NCBI GenBank assembly: GCA_963741995.1
Contig: CAVUKI010000009.1
Span: 248,001 to 312,000 of the forward strand
Reading direction: 5' to 3'
DNA length: 64,000 bases
Source of the DNA: Bog-473 sp963741995
GTDB lineage: Bacteria > Actinomycetota > Acidimicrobiia > Acidimicrobiales > RAAP-2
The notes below the pieces were generated by a model. It saw only the letters and a list, made by a program, of their open reading frames with translations, searched no databases and was not told the origin of the DNA. A program made the position numbers and the translations under genes. This document shows, piece by piece, positions 16,943-25,714 of this stretch (its first letter is position 1; the number at the start of each line of letters is the position of its first letter).

Positions 16943-17380
16943 ATGGCCTACCTACCCATGTCCGACGCGGAGGTGCGAGCGTTCCTGGTGGCGCTCCCGG
17001 CGAGGACCGCCAAACTGGCCACGGTGCGCCCCGACGGTCGACCGCACATCGCGCCGGTCTGGTACGACCTCGACGACGATGGGTCGCTTCTGTTCAACAC
17101 AGGCGCGTCGACCGTCAAGGCCCGGAACCTTCGGCGTGAACCGAGGGTGTCACTGTGCGTGGACGACGATCGCCCGCCGTTCAGCTTCGTGGTGGTGGAA
17201 GGCGTCGCCGAGATCAGTGATGATCCCGGCGAGGTGCGCCGGTGGGCCAGCCGCCTCGGTGGTCGTTACATGGGCGCCGAGCGGGCCGAGGAGTACGGGA
17301 ACCGCAACGGCGTGGCGGGCGAGCTCCTGGTGCGGGTTCGACCGGAACACATCGTGTCAGCGGCCGACCTGGCCGACTGA
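16943..17380 (+). CDS. PPOX-class (FDOR-type) flavin/F420-dependent oxidoreductase
   Basis: A 145-residue split-barrel protein. It has KLATVRPDGRPHIAPVWYDLDDDGSLLFNT, the family signature, followed by TVKARNLRREPRVSLCVDD and a C-terminal strand VRVRPEHIVSA. The length and motif match actinobacterial FDOR-B proteins that use F420 or FMN for reductions. It lies 46 bases after the SnoaL-like gene in the same direction and may end that operon. ATG 16958 is a possible later start. Confidence 0.85.
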   Translation: MAYLPMSDAEVRAFLVALPARTAKLATVRPDGRPHIAPVWYDLDDDGSLLFNTGASTVKARNLRREPRVSLCVDDDRPPFSFVVVEGVAEISDDPGEVRRWASRLGGRYMGAERAEEYGNRNGVAGELLVRVRPEHIVSAADLAD

Positions 17381-17417
17381 GAGCGGTCGCGCCGACCCGC
17401 CAACCGGGGCGACGGAT

Positions 17418-19019
17418 TCAGATCGCGGCGCTGGGTCCAGGGCTGCTGCCGGTGAGGACACCTGGCTTCAGGCGTGGCAGCTGCGCGCGTCGCCGACCGG
17501 TGAACTGGCCGATCGGCGTGATGGCCACCGCGAGCAGTGTGGCGATCAGGAGCAGGTCGGTCAATGCGAAAGTGTGCAGGAGTCGCATGTAGATGCCGTG
17601 GACTGTCGTCATGCCGACAAAGGCCCAGAACGTGCTGATCACGATCGACGCCGTCCGAAGGCGTCCAATGGCGGCCGGGGCAACCACGATCACGCCCCAG
17701 GTCACGTACCAGGACCACACGATGGGCCCGAGAAGGGCGAGCACCAGCAGGGTCAGGCCGAGGCAGCGGACGACCCCGTCACGAGGGGACCGGAGCAGCA
17801 GCCGGAAGCCGACGTAGACGGCGATGAGCAGCCCAAGCACCATGAAGACGGGACGGACCGCCAAGACCGAGATCGGGACCTGGGCCACATGGCTCATGAT
17901 GGAGACCGAACGGGCCACGAGGTTGATGGGGGTCACCCCGGTGAAGGTGGCGTCCGCCGTGGTCGTCGTGCGGATCCAGCCCCAGCCGGTGCCGGAAAGC
18001 AGCGAGACCACTTCCATGGTGGCCAGTGCAATCGCTCCCGCCACGGCAGTGTGCCCGATGCGTCGCCGGATGGAGGCCTCTCTCCCGGCCCACACCCACC
18101 CGAGGAACAGCACTCCGAGCAGTGCGGGGGACTTCACCCCCGCCGCAAGCGCACACAGGATGACCCCGGGCACCGTGCCGAAGCGCTTGGCGACGGCGAG
18201 GCCCGCCAGCAACAGCCCGACCATCAAGGCGTCGTTGTGGGCCCCCCCGATGAGCGCCAGCAGCGCAAGGGGTGACCCCACTCCGATCAGGACGGCATGG
18301 GCAGGGTCGTGTCGCAGTGACCGGGCCAGCGTCGGCGTCGCGGCCACGGCCAGCGCGAGCCCAGCCACCTCCAGCAGACGGAGAAGGACGAGGTCAGGCA
18401 GGATCTGGTGGCCCGAGGCCTGGTCGAGCAGACCGTCCACGCTGAGGAAGGTGGGTCCGTAGGGCGATTCCGTTCCCGACCACACCGTGTCGGCCATCTG
18501 GTTGAAGGACGTCGCCCCGAGCACTTCTGGCCCGTACGAGTACGGGTTGATGTGGTGGCTCATCATCTCGCCCTGCGCCGAGTAGGTGTAGACGTCCCGG
18601 CTGAAGAGCGGCGGCGCGAGGAGTAACGGCACGGCCCAGATCGCCACGACGAGCACGACGCGCTTGACCGGGAAGCCGTGGTGGCTGTTCAGGTGACGCA
18701 GAAAGCCGAGCCACACTCTGCTCAAGAGGATGAGCCCACCGAACACGAGCGCGAGGGATGCGATGGGCGGGAGGGAACTGTCGGAGCCGAACGAACCGAA
18801 GGGACCTCCCGGCATACCGAAGAACCAGGAGCCGGCGAGGTGGGTCTCGAAGGACTGGCCTCCGAGCACCGCCCCAACCACGATTGCCGAGCTGCCGAGG
18901 AGCCCGAGGAACGCCGTGCGCACGACGCCGAGCTGACGCGCTTCGTGCCCCGGCGCGTCGACGTCATCGCTGTGGGGAGGTGTGGAGGTGGTGATCGCGC
19001 TCGGGGACACGAGCTCCAT
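17418..19019 (-). CDS. GT-C glycosyltransferase, MptB-like mannosyltransferase
   Basis: A 533-residue polytopic membrane protein with about 12-13 membrane segments. The first extracellular loop contains SRDVYTYSAQGEMMSHHINPY, the Asp-bearing GT-C catalytic motif, and WSGTESPYGPTF, as in the polyprenol-phosphomannose-dependent alpha-1,6-mannosyltransferases MptA/MptB. The expected role is extending mannan chains of lipomannan-type glycans outside the membrane. ATG 19019 is chosen for its ribosome site AAGGA seven bases upstream; ATG 19076 would add 19 residues. It is divergent from sqdB. Confidence 0.82.
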   Translation of the reverse strand: MELVSPSAITTSTPPHSDDVDAPGHEARQLGVVRTAFLGLLGSSAIVVGAVLGGQSFETHLAGSWFFGMPGGPFGSFGSDSSLPPIASLALVFGGLILLSRVWLGFLRHLNSHHGFPVKRVVLVVAIWAVPLLLAPPLFSRDVYTYSAQGEMMSHHINPYSYGPEVLGATSFNQMADTVWSGTESPYGPTFLSVDGLLDQASGHQILPDLVLLRLLEVAGLALAVAATPTLARSLRHDPAHAVLIGVGSPLALLALIGGAHNDALMVGLLLAGLAVAKRFGTVPGVILCALAAGVKSPALLGVLFLGWVWAGREASIRRRIGHTAVAGAIALATMEVVSLLSGTGWGWIRTTTTADATFTGVTPINLVARSVSIMSHVAQVPISVLAVRPVFMVLGLLIAVYVGFRLLLRSPRDGVVRCLGLTLLVLALLGPIVWSWYVTWGVIVVAPAAIGRLRTASIVISTFWAFVGMTTVHGIYMRLLHTFALTDLLLIATLLAVAITPIGQFTGRRRAQLPRLKPGVLTGSSPGPSAAI

Positions 19020-19080
19020 CTGGTGATCCTTACGTGAGCCGCCGCGGTGCTTCACCGCGGGAGCGGAAATCTTCATGAAA

Positions 19081-19226
19081 CTGCAGTGATTCTGTCACAG
19101 CTGTCATCGATTTTGGGAACCCGAGACCTTCCTTAACAGGATTCTCAGGTCGCTCCCAGCGTACAGGAGAAGACTCTGCTTGTCACGCATGTGAAATCTG
19201 TCTGTCACGGAAATGGAAGGTGTCAG
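19081..19226. promoter_or_regulatory. Divergent intergenic region with repeated TGTCA motifs
   Basis: Between the MptB-like and sqdB genes, TGTCA occurs on the plus strand at 19093, 19102, 19181, 19203 and 19221; three of these are TGTCAC (19093, 19181, 19203). Five same-strand copies in about 135 bases suggest a regulator site array, though no regulator gene is adjacent. No clear -35/-10 pair was found. Confidence 0.35.
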
Positions 19227-20432
19227 GTGCGAGTTCTGGTCCTGGGGGGCGACGGGTATCTGGGTTGGCCGACGGCGTTACATCTCTCCAGGGCGGGCTA
19301 CGAGGTCGGGGTAGCCGACAACTTCGCCCGTAGGGGATACGACCTGGAAATGGGGGTGGATTCCCTCGTCCCGATCGCTTCGCTGCACCGCCGTGTCGAG
19401 CGATGGGAGAACGTGTCCGGCAACGAGCTCGATCTCTTCATCGGAGACCTGACCGAAGAGGATTTCGTCCACGAAATGGTGGGCAGCTTCCGACCTGACG
19501 CCATCGTCCACTTTGCCGAGCAGCGCAGCGCCCCGTACTCCATGGTGGATCGCAAGCATGCCGTCTACACACAGGTGAACAACGTCGTCGGCACGTTGAA
19601 CCTTCTCTACGCCATCGCCGAGCTCGATCCGTCCATCCACCTCGTCAAGTTGGGCACCATGGGGGAGTACGGCACTCCCAATATCGATATCGAAGAGGGC
19701 TACATCGAGATCACGCACAGGGGACGCACAGACATCCTGCCGTTTCCGAAGCAGCCGGGAAGCTTCTACCACCTGTCAAAAGTCCACGACAGCCACAACA
19801 TCGCGTTCTGTTGCCGGGCCTGGGGCCTCCGCTCGACGGACCTCAACCAGGGGGTCGTCTACGGCCAGTCGACCCCGGAGACCACGTTGCACCCGGAGCT
19901 GGCGACCCGATTCGACTACGACGCCGTCTTCGGGACCGTGCTCAACCGGTTCGTCATTCAGGCGGCCGCAGGCGAGCCGTTGACGGTCTACGGCAAGGGT
20001 GGTCAGACGAGAGGCTTCCTGGACATCCGTGACACGCTGGCGTGCATCGAGCTGGCCATCCGCAACCCAGCCGACGCGGGTGAGTTTCGCGTGTTCAACC
20101 AGTTCACCGAATCCTTCTCGATCGGCGAACTGGCGCAGAAGGTCTCGGACGCAGTCGGCGGCGCCGAGATCGTGCATCTGGATGACCCCAGGGTGGAGCT
20201 GGAGGAGCACTACTACCGGGCGGCCCACACGAAACTGCTCGACCTGGGCCTCCTGCCGTTCCTCCTCGGTGAGGAGCTGCTGGGCGACCTCTTGTCCATC
20301 GCCCGCACCCACATCGACCGGCTCGAGCGCTCCGCCCTTGACCCGAGGGTGTCGTGGCGCTCCACCTCGAGCACTCTTTCCCGGACGGCGAAGCCGCAGG
20401 CGGCGGAATCCCCGACGGAGCGACCTCGCTGA
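19227..20432 (+). CDS. sqdB: UDP-sulfoquinovose synthase
   Basis: A 401-residue extended SDR that converts UDP-glucose and sulfite to UDP-sulfoquinovose. The N-terminal NAD site is VLGGDGYLGWPTALHL. Diagnostic text includes VHFAEQRSAPYSMVDR, KLGTMGEYGTPNIDIEEGYI, FPKQPGSFYHLSKVHDSHNI (catalytic Tyr/Lys) and TDLNQGVVYG, all characteristic of SQD1/SqdB. GTG 19227 follows GGAAGG by six bases. The partner sulfolipid synthase SqdX is not in the window; instead the neighbours are GT-C membrane proteins. Confidence 0.92.
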   Translation: MRVLVLGGDGYLGWPTALHLSRAGYEVGVADNFARRGYDLEMGVDSLVPIASLHRRVERWENVSGNELDLFIGDLTEEDFVHEMVGSFRPDAIVHFAEQRSAPYSMVDRKHAVYTQVNNVVGTLNLLYAIAELDPSIHLVKLGTMGEYGTPNIDIEEGYIEITHRGRTDILPFPKQPGSFYHLSKVHDSHNIAFCCRAWGLRSTDLNQGVVYGQSTPETTLHPELATRFDYDAVFGTVLNRFVIQAAAGEPLTVYGKGGQTRGFLDIRDTLACIELAIRNPADAGEFRVFNQFTESFSIGELAQKVSDAVGGAEIVHLDDPRVELEEHYYRAAHTKLLDLGLLPFLLGEELLGDLLSIARTHIDRLERSALDPRVSWRSTSSTLSRTAKPQAAESPTERPR

Positions 20433-20542
20433 GCGCTGTGCAGGTCCACAGGGTGAGGGGCTAGCTTGCGCCGATCGCGCTGCGCCGGTCCGTAGGCGCG
20501 GCAGCGCACAGTCCAGGCACCCCGGAAGGCATCTCCTCGCCA

Positions 20543-23302
20543 GTGAACAGACTCCGAGCACACGTCGGACCCCTGTGGCCCTATGTCGTGCTGATTGCCG
20601 TTCCGACGGCCGCGTTCGTCCTCCCGGATCTGATCGGCGGCCATTTGCTGATCACCGGCGACAACCTGCAGCAGAACTTCCCGCTCCATGTCCTGGTGGG
20701 CTCGATGCTGCGTCACGGCCAATTGCCCTTCTGGAACCAGTACATCTTCAGCGGGACGCCACTCATGGCCGACTTCAACGCCGGCGCGTTCTATCCCTTG
20801 ACCGGATTGTTCGTCATTTTGCCCGACCGCGCCGCCTGGGTGGCCACCGAGGTGTTCTTGTTCTCGGCCATCGCCGTGGGCATGTACGTCTTCCTGCGAG
20901 CACTGAAGCTCTCGACGGTGGCGTGCGTTCTCGCCGCCGCGACGTACACGTTCGCGGGGCCCGTGTTGAGCCAGGTCAACCACGTGGACATGACGGAGGG
21001 GTTCGTCGCCATCCCGTGGATGCTGCTGGCGGTCCTGCACATCGTCCGCGACGGACGGTGGCGCTGGAGCATCCTGCTCGGGATCGCCTATGCCACGGTC
21101 ATCCTGGCCGGCGCACCCGAGGCGATGCTCGACGAAGCATTGCTGATCGCCGCCTTTGTCGTCATGTCAGCCGGTCTCGACCGAGAGCGATGGTGGAGGG
21201 TCGTCACCAGGTGTGGTGCCGGCGCCGTTTTGGCCTTGTCGCTCGCCGCCATTCAATGGATCCCGGGACTCGAGGCAATCCGCAGCTCGCAGCGGGGGAG
21301 TGGGGTATTCGCGGCGGCAGGGAGCCTTCCCCGGCCCTACGCCATCTTCGGCTTGGTCCCCTACCTCGACGGTGGCTATGGCCATCTCGGTGAAGCGCAG
21401 TTCTTCGGCCAGTACAACCTGCCCGAGGTCGGCATCTATCTCGGCATCTTGCCGGTCGTCGCGCTGCTCACCCTCGTCAACCCGCGCTGGCCCAGTCGGA
21501 TTCCACCGCGCGACCGTTTGACGTGGTACGTCGTCGGCCTCTTCGGGCTCCTCCTGGCGTTGGGATCGAACACCCCGCTGGAGCATCTGTTCAACAGCCT
21601 GCCGCTCTACGGGCATCAGCGGTTACAGAGCCGCAACATGATCACCGTGGCCACCGCCGTGTGCGTCCTATTCGCCGGATGGATCGACCGCACCTCGTCG
21701 CCGCGGTTGCACGAGCCCACGACACGGTACGACCGGATCATGGTGCTCGTTCCGGCCGGGCTGGTCGCCGGATTGGCCATCTGGGCGCTGGTTTCGCCGC
21801 GCACGCTGGTATGGAGGTTCGCGGGGGTCGCCCTGAATCCGCAGTATGTCGGTACGGTCCGCGAGGCGACTCTCATCGCCCTCGCCTTCTGCGTCGGCGC
21901 AGCGGTACTGGTTTGGTTCCGGCCGCGCCTCACTGTCGGGTCGTGGTCGCTCCTGGCGGCCGTCTTCGTGGCGATCGACATAGGGCTGATGGGGGTGACC
22001 AGCCAGCTGGCGGCAACACCACCGAACGATCTGCTGGCCGGCACGACGCCGATAGAGAAGCTGATGGCTGCGAAGCTGCCGCCGGGTGGGCGGCTCATCA
22101 ACTACGACCCCCAGACCTACTCGAGCTACCCGGACAGCCCTCAAGGAGTGCCCGATCTCAACATCATCCCCGGACTGCCCTCCGTCTCGGGCTATGCGTC
22201 GATCGTCAACGGAAACTACGAGTCGACCACGCACACGCACGAACAGGACGATCTCGACATCGGCGAACTTTCATCGGGGACGCTGGGCCGGCTCGACCTG
22301 CGCGAGGTCGTGACCGTGCCCGAGTATTTCCTCGTGCCGTTGCAGACGCCGCCGCGTTCATCCGACGATTTCACACAGGTCCCAGAGAACTTCGGGACGG
22401 ACCCCGTCCTCCCCCGGGGTTACGGCGCTAGTTTCAACGAGACCGCTTACCCGTTCGACCCCGGTCCCCGCCCAGCCCTCGAGGCCGGGCAGACAGCTTC
22501 CTGGTTCTACGGGGAGTCCCTCGAGCCTCAGACTGCCACCCTCGTCCTGGAGCACCCGGCCAGCCCAGGGACGACCGTTCGCTTCGGCGCGCTGCTGGCG
22601 AACGGGTTGACACGCTGGGGCGAAGCGGTCCCGGTGCCCACGGGTGCGAGCACCGTCACGGGTCGCCATCCGGCCGGCGCCGCCATCGGCTTGTCGGTCC
22701 AGGTGTTGACTGGTCGACTCCCGTCGCAGCGGGCGGTGATCGCTGTGGCCGGAGACCCCTACGAGCTCGCCGGCTCCCTGTCGTCGGCGCTGGTCCCGGG
22801 GCCGTGGCAGGTGGCCGGGTTCTCCCAGGGCTATGCGGTGTTCATCCTCCGCAAACAGGCAGAGCCCATCGTTGCCTCCACGGCGAACGGCCGTCCGTTG
22901 CCTGTGCGGATTGTCTCCAGCACGACGAAGTCCGAAGACATACGGGTCACGGCGCCAGCGCCGTCAACCGTGATCCGTTCCGTCGCATGGGACTCGGGGT
23001 GGAGCGCCACGGTCTCGGTCAACGGCGGCAAGGCCCGGACCATCCCGGTCAACGACTTCGATCTCGTGCAACAGGTCCACATCCCAGCCGGAAACGATCT
23101 GATCTCGTTCCATTATCGACCACGCCATCTTTTGCTGGCCAGCATTCTCAGTCTGGGTGCGATCGTGTTGCTGCTGGCGCTGCTCACTGTCTGGCTGGTG
23201 CGGCTGCGGCGCCGCCCCCGATTCACGCCAGAGGTCGCTGCGGCCGCAGAGGCTGCGGAACCGGATGACTCGCCGGAGGCGATGCGCGAACGCGTGGGTT
23301 GA
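20543..23302 (+). CDS. YfhO-family membrane protein (putative GT-C glycosyltransferase)
   Basis: A 919-residue protein with about 10-11 membrane segments in residues 12-490, a large extracellular C-terminal domain and a final membrane segment near residue 865. Opening text GDNLQQNFPLHVLVGSMLRHGQLPFWNQYIFSGTPLMADFNAG is the YfhO family signature with the Asp typical of GT-C enzymes. Such proteins glycosylate surface polymers using polyprenyl-phosphate sugars. It follows sqdB by 110 bases in the same direction, which suggests joint work on a sulfoquinovose-related surface lipid or glycan. Confidence 0.82.
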   Translation: MNRLRAHVGPLWPYVVLIAVPTAAFVLPDLIGGHLLITGDNLQQNFPLHVLVGSMLRHGQLPFWNQYIFSGTPLMADFNAGAFYPLTGLFVILPDRAAWVATEVFLFSAIAVGMYVFLRALKLSTVACVLAAATYTFAGPVLSQVNHVDMTEGFVAIPWMLLAVLHIVRDGRWRWSILLGIAYATVILAGAPEAMLDEALLIAAFVVMSAGLDRERWWRVVTRCGAGAVLALSLAAIQWIPGLEAIRSSQRGSGVFAAAGSLPRPYAIFGLVPYLDGGYGHLGEAQFFGQYNLPEVGIYLGILPVVALLTLVNPRWPSRIPPRDRLTWYVVGLFGLLLALGSNTPLEHLFNSLPLYGHQRLQSRNMITVATAVCVLFAGWIDRTSSPRLHEPTTRYDRIMVLVPAGLVAGLAIWALVSPRTLVWRFAGVALNPQYVGTVREATLIALAFCVGAAVLVWFRPRLTVGSWSLLAAVFVAIDIGLMGVTSQLAATPPNDLLAGTTPIEKLMAAKLPPGGRLINYDPQTYSSYPDSPQGVPDLNIIPGLPSVSGYASIVNGNYESTTHTHEQDDLDIGELSSGTLGRLDLREVVTVPEYFLVPLQTPPRSSDDFTQVPENFGTDPVLPRGYGASFNETAYPFDPGPRPALEAGQTASWFYGESLEPQTATLVLEHPASPGTTVRFGALLANGLTRWGEAVPVPTGASTVTGRHPAGAAIGLSVQVLTGRLPSQRAVIAVAGDPYELAGSLSSALVPGPWQVAGFSQGYAVFILRKQAEPIVASTANGRPLPVRIVSSTTKSEDIRVTAPAPSTVIRSVAWDSGWSATVSVNGGKARTIPVNDFDLVQQVHIPAGNDLISFHYRPRHLLLASILSLGAIVLLLALLTVWLVRLRRRPRFTPEVAAAAEAAEPDDSPEAMRERVG

Positions 23303-23317
23303 GTCCCCGCCAGACGC

Positions 23318-24289
23318 TCAGCAGAAGGGGTGGGCCAGGGTCAAGAGGAATTCTCCGTCTTCGGCCCCCCACATCCCCTCGATCACGAAGCCGGCTTCGG
23401 AGAGCTCGCGCTCCACTCGTTCAGGGGTGAATTTGGCGCTGATCTCGGTCAGCAGGTCTTCACCCTCGTTGAAGTGGACCGTGATGCCGGCGCCCGCGAG
23501 CGAGACTTCGCTCGCTTCGTCGGCCCGCAGGCGCATCTCGATCCATTGTTCGTCCTCGTTCCACAGAGCCACGTGCCGGAAGCGATCCGGATCGAAGTCC
23601 CCGCCGAGTTGCTCGTTGAGCACGTGCAGCACGTTGCGGTTGAAGTCCGCCGTCACGCCTGCTGCGTCGTCGTAGGCCGCGACAAGCCTGCTCCGGTCCT
23701 TGACGAGATCCGTCCCGATGAGCAGTGAGTCGTCACTGGACATGGTGCAGTTCAGGTCGAAGAGGAAACGGGCCCGCTGGGTCGGGTTCAGGTTGCCGAT
23801 CGTCCCACCCAAGAACGCGATCAGTCGCCGTCCCTCGGTCGGGATCTCGGTGAGATGCTGGTGAAAGTCGCCGATGACCACATGGATATCGAGCGCGTCG
23901 TACTCCTCGGCGAGGGTGGCGGCGGCGCCCCGCAAGAACTCATCACTCACGTCGAAGGGGACGTACCTGGCCAGCGACCCGATCTCCTGGAGTGCAGTGA
24001 GCAATACCCGGGTCTTCTCGCAGGCCCCGGCGCCGAGTTCGACGAGCGTGTCGGCCTTCGACAGTTCGGCGATCGATGGGGCGTGCGCCTCCAGGAGGGC
24101 ACGTTCCGCTCGGGTCGGGTAGTACTCCGGGAGTTGGGTGATGTCCTCGAACAAGCGGCTGCCCCGCTCGTCGTAGAACCATACCGGGGGAATGGACTTC
24201 TGCTCGCCCTGCAGGCCTGTGAGCGCATCGGCCAGCATCTGGCTGCGTACTTCCTTCGGCGAGAGATGCACGTCGATCGTGTAGGTCAT
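23318..24289 (-). CDS. egtD: L-histidine N(alpha)-methyltransferase, ergothioneine biosynthesis
   Basis: A 323-residue SAM-dependent enzyme that trimethylates histidine to hercynine. Recognisable are VWFYDERGSRLFEDITQLPEYYPTRAE, the SAM loop LVELGAGACEKT, the AFLGGTIGNLNP segment and the C-terminal IEGMWGAEDGEFLLTLA, all standard in EgtD. It starts three bases after the egtB stop, so the two are on one leftward transcript. Steps by EgtA, EgtC and EgtE have no candidates here. Confidence 0.93.
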   Translation of the reverse strand: MTYTIDVHLSPKEVRSQMLADALTGLQGEQKSIPPVWFYDERGSRLFEDITQLPEYYPTRAERALLEAHAPSIAELSKADTLVELGAGACEKTRVLLTALQEIGSLARYVPFDVSDEFLRGAAATLAEEYDALDIHVVIGDFHQHLTEIPTEGRRLIAFLGGTIGNLNPTQRARFLFDLNCTMSSDDSLLIGTDLVKDRSRLVAAYDDAAGVTADFNRNVLHVLNEQLGGDFDPDRFRHVALWNEDEQWIEMRLRADEASEVSLAGAGITVHFNEGEDLLTEISAKFTPERVERELSEAGFVIEGMWGAEDGEFLLTLAHPFC

Positions 24290-24292
24290 GGT

Positions 24293-25568
24293 TCAGGGGT
24301 CCCGCGCCAGCCGCAGGCCGCCGAACGGCCAGCGCGCACCAGGTGGGAAGAAGTTGCGGTAGGTCGGCCGGACGTGCCCGGCCGGAGTGGCACAGCACCC
24401 ACCGCGCAAGACGTACTGGCTCACCATGAACTTGCCGTTGTATTCGCCTACCGCCCCCGGAGCGGCACGGAAGCCCGGGTAAGCCGAGTAGGCGCTCGAA
24501 GTCCACTCCCAGGTGTCACCGAAGATGCCGTTGGAGGAGATCGCCGGCCGTGGGTGCGGCGCCCCGGTCGTGAGAACGTCGTCGCGCAGGAAGTTGTCGC
24601 CTTCCCCGTGGGCGAGCGCGATCGTCTCCCACTCCGACTCGGTCGGCAATCGCATGCCGGTCCAGTGGGCAAACGCATCCGCCTCGTAGTAGCTGATGTG
24701 GCAGATGGGCTCATTCGGGTCGAACGCGGCGCGGGCCTGACAGGGTGAATTGGATCCAGGACTGGGGGTCGTCGGGATCGCGTGACCAGTACAACGGCGC
24801 ATCCCACTTCTGTGCGTTGACCACCGCCCACACGTCCGAGAGCCAGAATTCGGGCCTGATGTAACCGTCGTCTTCCATGAACGAGAGCCACTCGCCGCAG
24901 GTCACCGGCCGGTCGGCGAGGCCAAACGGCGTCAGGTACACCGTGTGCACGGGAAACTCGCTGTCGAACCCGAACTCGTTGCCGCGATGCCCGATCTCGA
25001 CGGGACCGCCGCTGTGCTCGAGCCAGCCGGCCTTGGGAGGCGCAACGCCCGCGGGCTCCGGTGCGCCTGGCAGATAGCCGGGTTGCAGCGGGTTGCGGGA
25101 GAGCACGTGCTTGATGTCCATCAAAAGGAGCTCCTGGTGTTGCTGCTCGTGGTGCAACCCCAGGGTGATCAACTCGGCGAGGCCGGGCTGGTCGGGATGG
25201 CGCAGCAGGGGATCCATTGCCTCGTCGACGTAGGAGCGGTACCGCGCGACCTCGTCAATGCCCGGGCGCGACAGAAAGCCACGCTCCGTTCGGGGATGTC
25301 GAGCACCGACGGCCTCGTAGTACGAGTTGAAGATGTAGGCATACGCATCTTCGAACGCGTCGTAGCGGGAGGCGTACTCGCCAAGGATGAATGTCTCGAA
25401 GAACCAGGTCACATGGGCTCGGTGCCACTTCGTGGGACTCACGTCGGGCATGGTCTGGACCGTCTGATCCTCGGCGCTCAGAACCGACGCCAAGCGCTCG
25501 GTCGTTGCCCGCACCCGGCCATAGGCGCCTGGCAGATCGGACGGCGTCTCCCGACCGGTCATATCCAT
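24293..25568 (-). CDS. egtB: Hercynine oxygenase, ergothioneine biosynthesis, one-base frameshift
   Basis: Two frames give about 425 residues of EgtB, the non-heme iron sulfoxide synthase. The N-terminal DinB-like domain has the iron ligands HRAHVTWFFETF and LHHEQQHQE; the FGE-sulfatase-like domain holds FPVHTVYLTPFGLADRPVT, GDTWEWTSSAYSAYPGF and LRGGCCATPAGHVRPTYRNFF. An extra G in the GGG run at 24733-24735 shifts the frame; removing it gives FTLSG then RAAFDPNEP. All domains are otherwise intact. ATG 25568 has GAAGGGA upstream. Confidence 0.85.
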
Positions 25569-25714
25569 GAGATCCGTCCCTTCGCCACCCCGCCCGGAGC
25601 AGGTGCACACGCGGGCTGCACGGTTCCGATCACCCTACCCAGGCGGGCTCGCAAACGGGCGCGATTGTCGGAATATTCACGCAAATGCCAGGTGATCGGC
25701 CCCGAACTCGTTGC

